Source: Clostridia bacterium
GTDB lineage: Bacteria > Bacillota > Clostridia > Christensenellales > Borkfalkiaceae
Direction: 5' to 3'
NCBI GenBank assembly: GCA_029071285.1
Contig: JAIEAS010000181.1
Location: 1-11,736, forward strand
DNA: 11,736 nucleotides
The notes under the pieces are model-generated. The model saw only the letters and a program-made list of their open reading frames with translations. It did no database searches and was not told the origin of the DNA. Position 1 is the first letter of the stretch, and each line of letters opens with the position of its first letter. Below, piece by piece: positions 6,719-11,736 of this stretch. Made by a program: the position numbers and the translations under genes.

Positions 6719-8509
6719 ATGGCAACTGCTTTACAGGAGTTCTTAATAACTCTTAAAGAAAAATCGAATATCGTGGACGTCGCAGGTGGCTATCTCAATT
6801 TAGAGCGGCGCGGCAGCAGTTATTGGGCGTGCTGCCCGTTTCATCATGAAAAAACGCCGTCGTTTGTAATTAACGAGGCAGACCAGTATTACCACTGTTT
6901 CGGCTGCGGCGAATCGGGCGACGTAATAAAGTTCGTCCGCGAAATGGAAAATATAGACTTTATGGACGCGGTGAAGCTGCTTTCCGAGAAGGCGGGACTT
7001 CAGCTGCCGCAGACGGGATTCGATAACCAGAAGACGGTCGAACTCAAAAGAAAGCGAGACACCATTTTAAAGATAATGAACGACTGCGCGCATTTCTATC
7101 TTGATAATCTCAATTCGGGTAAAGCCGAAGCGCACGTTGAGTACATATTAAAGCGTCAGATTCCTGCAAATATCGTAAGAACGTTCGGCTTGGGCGCAAG
7201 TTTAAATTTTAACGATTTGCCGAAGTTTCTTTTATCAAAAGGCTATTCCAAACAAGATATAGTTGACAGCGGCGCTGTAAATGAAGTTGACGGAAGGTTA
7301 TCCGATGCGCAGGGAGGCAGACTTATTTATCCGGTAATCAACGCTATGGACGAGGTCGTGGCTTTCGGCGGCAGAGTACTCAAAAAGACCGAATACGCTA
7401 AATACAAAAACACAAAAGAAACTGTTCTGTTTAATAAGAGCAAAACTCTTTACAATATAAACCTTTTAAAAAGACTCAGAAAAACCCAAACTATAAGAGA
7501 AGTAATTATGGTTGAAGGGTACATGGATACAATATCTCTGTATCAGGCGGGTTTTAAAAACGTAGTCGCAAGTATGGGCACGTCGCTTACGCAGGAGCAG
7601 GCAAGGCTAGTCAAGCGTTATGCAGACACTGTGCTTATAAGCTACGACGGCGACGGCGCGGGGCAGAAAGCAAATATGCGCGGGCTGGAAATTTTAAAGA
7701 GCGAGGGACTGAACGTGAAAGTCGTTCCCTTGCCCGAAGGACTTGACCCCGACGACGTTATAAAACAGCGCGGCGCGGAGGGCTATCAGAAGTGCCTTGA
7801 CGCCGCAATGCCGCTTATCGACTATAAACTCAAAACAGTCGGACGCGGTCTGGATGTTACCAAAACCGAGGACAAGCGCAAGTACGTTTCCGAAGCAATT
7901 AAAGTCATAAAAACTGCGGACAGCGCGGCTGAACAGGAAGAACTTTTAAAACAGCTTCGCGACAGCACGGGAATAACTTACGAATCGCTGAAAAGGGATT
8001 TAAGCTCGTTGCCCGCTCAGAGCAAGACGGAAGCTGTCAAAGAAAAGGTGCGGAAAGATTTGTCGTCCGTAACGGTGAAAGCTTCACGATTCGTGATAGC
8101 GGCTTATCTTTTCGGAGCCAAGTACACGCAGAATAAAGACATTTCGGATATACCGTTTGATAACGACGTTCACAGTATTATCGCAAAATATCTGAAGTCG
8201 AAAAAACTTCTTGACGAAAAAGTGCAGACTTCCGAGCTTTTCGAGTTTTTTGAAGAAAAGACTCCGGAATACGACGAGCTTAGCAAAATACTCGATTTAA
8301 ACGACGGCAACACTCTGTCAGGTGAAACTTCGGAAAGATATTTTGAAGACTGTATTTTAAAACTGAAACTCAATTTTATTGACGGTCAGATAGCCGCTCT
8401 CACGTCGCTTTGCGAAAGTGAAAGCGACGTAAATAAAAGAAAAGAAAACGCCCTGCGTTTGCAGGAACTTATAAAACAAAAGGAAAAATTAAAAAGCGGA
8501 GATAAGTAA
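6719..8509 (+). CDS. dnaG: DNA primase
   Basis: DnaG makes the RNA primers for replication, working with the replicative helicase. The N-terminal CHC2 zinc domain uses C39, H42, C60 and C63. The RNA-polymerase core includes KRQIP (145-149), LIYPV (202-206) and AFGGRV (215-220), and the Toprim site consists of EGYMD (266-270) and DGDGAG (310-315), all intact. The remainder, from about residue 440, is the less conserved helicase-binding C-terminal part, with several helical, lysine- and glutamate-rich stretches. The length of 596 aa is typical. The ATG lies 3 nt after the dgt-like stop with no Shine-Dalgarno sequence. The final A of the stop is the first base of the rpoD ATG (TAATG), a tight link between primase and sigma factor. 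Confidence 0.97.
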   Translation: MATALQEFLITLKEKSNIVDVAGGYLNLERRGSSYWACCPFHHEKTPSFVINEADQYYHCFGCGESGDVIKFVREMENIDFMDAVKLLSEKAGLQLPQTGFDNQKTVELKRKRDTILKIMNDCAHFYLDNLNSGKAEAHVEYILKRQIPANIVRTFGLGASLNFNDLPKFLLSKGYSKQDIVDSGAVNEVDGRLSDAQGGRLIYPVINAMDEVVAFGGRVLKKTEYAKYKNTKETVLFNKSKTLYNINLLKRLRKTQTIREVIMVEGYMDTISLYQAGFKNVVASMGTSLTQEQARLVKRYADTVLISYDGDGAGQKANMRGLEILKSEGLNVKVVPLPEGLDPDDVIKQRGAEGYQKCLDAAMPLIDYKLKTVGRGLDVTKTEDKRKYVSEAIKVIKTADSAAEQEELLKQLRDSTGITYESLKRDLSSLPAQSKTEAVKEKVRKDLSSVTVKASRFVIAAYLFGAKYTQNKDISDIPFDNDVHSIIAKYLKSKKLLDEKVQTSELFEFFEEKTPEYDELSKILDLNDGNTLSGETSERYFEDCILKLKLNFIDGQIAALTSLCESESDVNKRKENALRLQELIKQKEKLKSGDK

Positions 8510-9567
8510 TGAGTTTATCCGATCAGAAACTTAACGAAATATTAAAGCAGATTATCGATACTTACGGCTTAAAGGGCAGTATAACCACCAACAGCCTCTG
8601 CGACATAATGGAAAAGTACGAAACCACCCCCAATCAGATGGATTTCGTTTATAAGTCCATTGCCGAAGCAGGTATTCAGATTATCGACGAAGCCGAGCGC
8701 GACAGAGAACTTTACGAGCAGGCTTTATCCGACATAGGTCTTGACGACCCTGTTAAAATGTATCTGAAAGATATAGGCAGAGTGCCTCTGCTTTCCGCGG
8801 ACGACGAAATCGACCTTGCCCGCAGAATGCAGGAAGGGGATATGGAAGCCAAGAAAAAACTTTCGGAAGCCAATTTAAGGCTCGTCGTGTCTATTGCAAA
8901 AAGGTACGTCGGACGCGGTATGCTTTTCCTCGATTTAATTCAGGAAGGCAACCTCGGTCTTATGAAAGCGGTTGAAAAATTCGACTATCAGAAGGGCTTC
9001 AAATTTTCGACTTATGCAACTTGGTGGATTCGTCAGGCGATAACCCGCGCCATTGCGGATCAGGCAAGAACTATAAGAATCCCCGTTCACATGGTTGAAA
9101 CTATAAACAAGCTTACGCGCGTTTCGCGACTTCTTTTACAGAAATACGGCAGAGAGCCGACACCTGCGGAAGTCGCGGAAGAAATGCACATAACCGAGGA
9201 ACGTGTTCGCGAAATTCAGAAAATTGCGCAGGACCCCGTGTCTTTGGAAACCCCTATCGGCGAAGAGGACGACAGCCATCTCGGCGACTTTATCGAGGAC
9301 GAGTCGACCGAAACCCCGTCGGACAGCGTCTCTACGACGATGCTTAAAGAAACTCTTTTGTCCGTCCTCAACAGCCTTACTCCGCGTGAAGAAAAGGTTT
9401 TGCGCCTGAGATACGGCGTTGACGACGGCAGACCCAGAACGCTTGAAGAGGTCGGCAAAGAATTCAATGTTACCCGTGAGCGTATCCGCCAAATCGAAGC
9501 AAAGGCGCTGAGAAAGCTCCGTCACCCGTCGCGTTCGAAGCACCTGAAAGATTTCCTCGACACCTGA
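8509..9567 (+). CDS. rpoD: RNA polymerase primary sigma factor
   Basis: This is the housekeeping sigma-70 (SigA), which directs core RNA polymerase to most promoters. A short region 1.1-like N-terminus (1-60) precedes region 1.2 ([11 protein letters not shown], 80-90). Region 2 spans about 120-190 and includes [19 protein letters not shown] (141-159) and the -10 reader [17 protein letters not shown] (166-182). Region 3 has [12 protein letters not shown] (191-202). Region 4 has [14 protein letters not shown] (290-303) and the helix-turn-helix [20 protein letters not shown] (321-340), which reads the -35. At 352 aa it is the compact Firmicutes form without a long insert. GGAG at 8498-8501 lies 7 nt before the ATG. 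It overlaps dnaG by 1 nt and trmK by 1 nt (TGATG). Confidence 0.97.
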   Translation: MSLSDQKLNEILKQIIDTYGLKGSITTNSLCDIMEKYETTPNQMDFVYKSIAEAGIQIIDEAERDRELYEQALSDIGLDDPVKMYLKDIGRVPLLSADDEIDLARRMQEGDMEAKKKLSEANLRLVVSIAKRYVGRGMLFLDLIQEGNLGLMKAVEKFDYQKGFKFSTYATWWIRQAITRAIADQARTIRIPVHMVETINKLTRVSRLLLQKYGREPTPAEVAEEMHITEERVREIQKIAQDPVSLETPIGEEDDSHLGDFIEDESTETPSDSVSTTMLKETLLSVLNSLTPREEKVLRLRYGVDDGRPRTLEEVGKEFNVTRERIRQIEAKALRKLRHPSRSKHLKDFLDT

Positions 9568-10214
9568 TGGACAGAATATCACAACTCTGTACTTATCTTG
9601 AAAAATGCGCCGTTTTTGCGGACGTTGCCTGCGACCACGGTTATTGCACTAAATTTATGCTCGACAACCGGCTGTGCGATAAGGCAATCGTTTCAGACAT
9701 AAGCGAAAAAAGCCTTTCAAAAGCGCAAATTTTGCTTGAGGACTATATCCGGAGCGGCGTTTGCAGCGCAGTCTGCTGCGACGGTTTGGAAAAGGTTAGA
9801 GGCGCGGACTTAGTGATGATTGCAGGAATAGGCGGCGAGGAGATTATAAAAATTCTGAGCAATGCCGAAATTCCGCAAAACTTTATTTTCCAGCCGATGA
9901 AAAATGCCAAAGAGTTGCGCAGTTTTCTTTTAGTGAGCGGCTGCCATATAACTTGCGACGATATTTTTACCGACGGCAAAAAATATTATTTTATAATTAA
10001 AGGCAAAAACCGCGGCTCAAAGCAGAGCTATTCTAAAGCCCAGCTCGAATACGGCGCGGACAGCTTAAAAAATCCCGTGTTTTCTGATTTTCTGAAAACC
10101 GAAATCAAAAAGAAAAAGAGTTATCTCTCGCGCGGATTAAATGAAAGTTCACGCGAAAATATCCAGAAATCAATAGACTTTATGCAAGGAGTGTTGAAGG
10201 GTGAAATTAAATGA
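9567..10214 (+). CDS. trmK: tRNA (adenine(22)-N(1))-methyltransferase
   Basis: TrmK methylates N1 of adenosine 22 in the tRNA D-loop region using S-adenosylmethionine. The SAM-binding motif is FADVACDHGY (17-26, where relatives have ADIGtDHAYL), followed by an acidic residue after the second strand (SDIS, 43-46), CDGLEKV (71-77) and the family hallmark IAGIGGEEIIKIL (85-97). FQPMKNAKELRSFL (108-121) and GKKYYFIIKG (137-146) match the conserved second half. The last 60 residues are lysine-rich and probably coiled. At 215 aa it is slightly shorter than most relatives. It starts on the A of the rpoD TGA with no Shine-Dalgarno sequence, so it should be translated by reinitiation. It overlaps the next gene by 14 nt, and this trmK-nif3 pairing after sigA is common in Firmicutes. 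Confidence 0.92.
   Translation: MDRISQLCTYLEKCAVFADVACDHGYCTKFMLDNRLCDKAIVSDISEKSLSKAQILLEDYIRSGVCSAVCCDGLEKVRGADLVMIAGIGGEEIIKILSNAEIPQNFIFQPMKNAKELRSFLLVSGCHITCDDIFTDGKKYYFIIKGKNRGSKQSYSKAQLEYGADSLKNPVFSDFLKTEIKKKKSYLSRGLNESSRENIQKSIDFMQGVLKGEIK
10186..10191 (+). promoter_or_regulatory. Ribosome binding site selecting the GTG start of the Nif3-like gene
   Basis: AAGGAG inside the end of trmK lies 9 nt before GTG at 10201. The ATG at 10211 is in another frame, so this site supports GTG initiation and the 14-nt overlap. Confidence 0.65.
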
Positions 10215-10983
10215 AGTACTAACCGTCCTTGAAAAAGTTGCGCCCGTAGCTCTCTCCGACGAGTTTTGCAAAAAGTTCGGAATGTACGACAACAGCGGCG
10301 TAATAATAAACTGCGGCGCCGATATAAACGGCGCGCTGTTTTCGCTCGACTTGTCCGAAAACGCAGTAAAAAAAGCCAAAGAGCTTGGCTATAATTTAAT
10401 AGTAACCCATCACCCCGCAATTTACGGAGGAATTTCAAGGTTGGATTTAACGCGCGACCCGCAGGCAATTGCGCTTGCCGAGTGCATAAAGAACGGAATT
10501 TCCGTAATTTCAATGCACCTAAACTTTGACGCCGCGCCTCAGGGGATAGATTTCCATTTAATGCAGGGACTTGGCGGCGACAATCCCGAAATTCTTGCAA
10601 AGCTTGATAACGGCGGTTACGGCAGGGTTTACCCCGTAAAGCAAACGCAATTCACCGCCTTCGTCGAAAATGTAAAAAATACCTTCAACTCCGACCGCGT
10701 TATAATATATGGAAAAGAAAGGTCTGTCAAAAAAGTTGCGTCGTTCTGCGGCGCGGGCTGTGACGAAAGAGCAATCGCTTTCGCCGAGAAGCACGGCGCG
10801 GACGTTTTTGTATCGTCGGACTTAAAACACCACGAAATAACCGCAATTTTAGGGCGCGGAATAAACGTAATTCACCTTACGCACTACTCCGCCGAGAATT
10901 ACGGCTTTGAAAAAATCTATTCGCGCATTTCAAAAGACTTATCCGTTCCGTCGTCGTATTTTTCCGACGCGGAGCTTACGTAA
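10201..10983 (+). CDS. Nif3-like dinuclear metal-centre protein
   Basis: The product is a member of the Nif3/YbgI/YqfO (DUF34) family, which form hexameric rings with a two-metal site in each subunit. The expected ligands are present: H70 and H71 in VTHHP (68-72), D110 (HLNFD) and H228 and E232 near the C-terminus (THYSAEN, 227-233). SDLKHHE (206-212) is another family motif. The 260-aa length lacks the central PII-like insert found in the longer Bacillus YqfO. The N-terminal motif usually written WDNxGL reads YDNSGVI (29-35), with tyrosine in place of tryptophan. The start is GTG. The family has been proposed to act as a hydrolase or metal-handling factor, but its role is not settled. Older labels as GTP cyclohydrolase type 1 are not justified by this sequence. 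Confidence 0.92.
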   Translation: MKLNEVLTVLEKVAPVALSDEFCKKFGMYDNSGVIINCGADINGALFSLDLSENAVKKAKELGYNLIVTHHPAIYGGISRLDLTRDPQAIALAECIKNGISVISMHLNFDAAPQGIDFHLMQGLGGDNPEILAKLDNGGYGRVYPVKQTQFTAFVENVKNTFNSDRVIIYGKERSVKKVASFCGAGCDERAIAFAEKHGADVFVSSDLKHHEITAILGRGINVIHLTHYSAENYGFEKIYSRISKDLSVPSSYFSDAELT

Positions 10984-10986
10984 AAT

Positions 10987-10994
10987 AAAAGGAG
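10987..10994 (+). promoter_or_regulatory. Ribosome binding site of the zinc-ribbon gene
   Basis: AAAAGGAG lies 6 nt before the ATG at 11001, within the 17-nt gap after the Nif3-like gene. It supports the annotated start and independent initiation. Confidence 0.7.
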
Positions 10995-11000
10995 AAAATT

Positions 11001-11705
11001 ATGGAACAGGTAAAACAGCTTTTATTGTATCAGGCAGAGGACTCCAAACTTCTGAAAATCGAGCAGGATGCGCAGGGATCCGAGGAGTGGAAAAACTATT
11101 CCCAGGCAAAAAGTTTTCTGACCAAAGCGCCCGAAAAACTTGAAAATCTTGACGCCAAGGCGCGCGAGCTCAGCGCGGCTCTGACTTTGCTTGACGAAAA
11201 GTACGCCGAGATAGAGGAAACTTTAAAAGACTTCGAAAACCTTGACGAGCTGGTGGAAGAGGGCGCGGACATTTTGTTCTACAAAAAGAACGCCACTCAG
11301 ATTTCCGAAAAATTGAAGGCGATAAAAGCGGAAATAAACACTCTTTTAAAGACCATACAAACCGCCGACGAAGAGTACAAGGCAATGAAAAAAAAGACTA
11401 TCGCGGTTCAGAAGCAGTACCAGGATTATTCCAAAGCCTATCAGGAATACAAAAAGACCAAGATAGAGGAAATGAACGCGGTCAAAGCCGAGCTTGATAA
11501 GCTTGCCGCCAAAATCGACCCCGAAGTACTTAAAAAATATCAGATGAAGCGCAGCGAGCGGATATTCCCCATAATCTGCGCGGTTACAAAGGACCATCGC
11601 TGCCCCAAGTGCGGTATGGAGCTTTCCCTCGTCGGAAAAGAAAAGGTTTCCGGCGGCGGCGTAACCGAGTGCGACAACTGCCACAGGTTCTTATATCAGG
11701 AATAA
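11001..11705 (+). CDS. Coiled-coil protein with C-terminal C4 zinc ribbon (CdsZ/DUF164 type)
   Basis: The 234-aa protein is mostly a charged, helical coiled coil (about residues 10-180, rich in lysine, glutamate and alanine), followed by a four-cysteine zinc ribbon with C201/C204 (CPKC) and C224/C227 (CDNC), ending HRFLYQE. This layout and the closing CxxCxRxLY pattern match the C4-type zinc-ribbon family (Pfam Zn-ribbon formerly DUF164, which includes chlamydial CdsZ). No signal peptide or membrane segment is visible, so it is probably cytoplasmic. It starts 17 nt after the Nif3-like gene, a frequent neighbour in Firmicutes, and is the last gene before a terminator. The family lacks a settled role in Firmicutes; a nucleic-acid- or protein-binding scaffold is a reasonable guess only. 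Confidence 0.88.
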   Translation: MEQVKQLLLYQAEDSKLLKIEQDAQGSEEWKNYSQAKSFLTKAPEKLENLDAKARELSAALTLLDEKYAEIEETLKDFENLDELVEEGADILFYKKNATQISEKLKAIKAEINTLLKTIQTADEEYKAMKKKTIAVQKQYQDYSKAYQEYKKTKIEEMNAVKAELDKLAAKIDPEVLKKYQMKRSERIFPIICAVTKDHRCPKCGMELSLVGKEKVSGGGVTECDNCHRFLYQE

Positions 11706-11708
11706 TAA

Positions 11709-11736
11709 AAGCGGTTCGGCAAAGCCCGAACCGCTT
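11709..11736 (+). terminator. Intrinsic terminator hairpin at the end of the cluster, possibly bidirectional
   Basis: A perfect 11-bp inverted repeat (AAGCGGTTCGG at 11709-11719 with CCGAACCGCTT at 11726-11736) encloses a 6-nt loop and begins 3 nt after the last stop codon. The window ends in the stem, so the forward T-run is not fully visible. On the opposite strand the hairpin is followed by a T-rich stretch, so it could also stop a convergent transcript. Confidence 0.85.

Noticed and set aside
9136..9582. 148-aa minus-strand open frame opposite rpoD.
   Set aside because: It is antisense to the highly conserved sigma regions 3-4, with no domain and no ribosome binding site that stands out. 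It is treated as a shadow.
10121..10600. 159-aa open frame on the minus strand, rich in arginine and leucine.
   Set aside because: It lies opposite the trmK end and the Nif3-like gene, both with clear conserved motifs. Its low-complexity composition is what antisense of this codon usage produces, and no recognisable motif is seen.
11346..11684. Minus-strand open frame with a hydrophobic stretch resembling a membrane segment.
   Set aside because: It is antisense to lysine- and glutamate-rich coiled-coil codons (AAA, AAG, GAA), which read as phenylalanine, leucine and similar on the other strand. The apparent hydrophobicity is an artefact.
1..11736. Search for CRISPR repeats, tRNA or rRNA genes, riboswitch leaders, insertion sequence ends, toxin-antitoxin pairs or prophage genes.
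   Set aside because: Nothing was found. The genes are packed with gaps mostly under 20 nt and all encode recognisable housekeeping families, leaving no room for an accessory element.

Overview
The window is a compact, fully plus-strand block of 13 genes with almost no intergenic DNA. It looks like the chromosome of a low-to-mid-GC member of Bacillota, most likely an uncultured Clostridia-type anaerobe. The order dgt-like, dnaG, rpoD (sigA), trmK, nif3-like, C4 zinc-ribbon gene is a familiar Firmicutes housekeeping arrangement, and the protein motifs fit that group. The placement is inferred from gene order and motifs; no rRNA gene is present to confirm it. The standard bacterial code reads through cleanly, and TAA, TGA and TAG all serve as stops.

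Region 1 (19-5629) is a tightly packed run: a membrane-anchored ComEC-like metallo-beta-lactamase-fold protein with a degraded metal site, then aroC, aroB, aroE, aroQ and aroK, then a short-chain dehydrogenase that resembles the EF-P 5-aminopentanone reductase (YmfI) group. Adjacent genes are 1-8 nt apart or overlap by 4-14 nt, so the run is probably one transcript with translational coupling. The five aro genes supply shikimate-pathway steps 2, 3, 4, 5 and 7. DAHP synthase (step 1) and EPSP synthase (step 6, aroA) are not in the window.

Region 2 (5630-5689) is a 60-nt AT-rich gap, the only sizeable non-coding space between genes and the likeliest place for an internal promoter.

Region 3 (5690-11705) is the macromolecular-synthesis-type cluster: an HD-domain dNTP triphosphohydrolase, DNA primase, the primary sigma factor, the tRNA m1A22 methyltransferase TrmK, a Nif3-family dinuclear metal protein and a coiled-coil/zinc-ribbon protein. 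It ends at a strong hairpin (11709-11736) that looks like an intrinsic, possibly bidirectional, terminator.

No mobile element, CRISPR array, tRNA, rRNA, riboswitch or defence system was seen, and I do not find an obvious undescribed system. The best leads are the degenerate metallo-beta-lactamase-fold protein heading the shikimate cluster, the probable EF-P-modification reductase at its end, a possible NAD-preferring AroE, and the large share of genes without a Shine-Dalgarno sequence.
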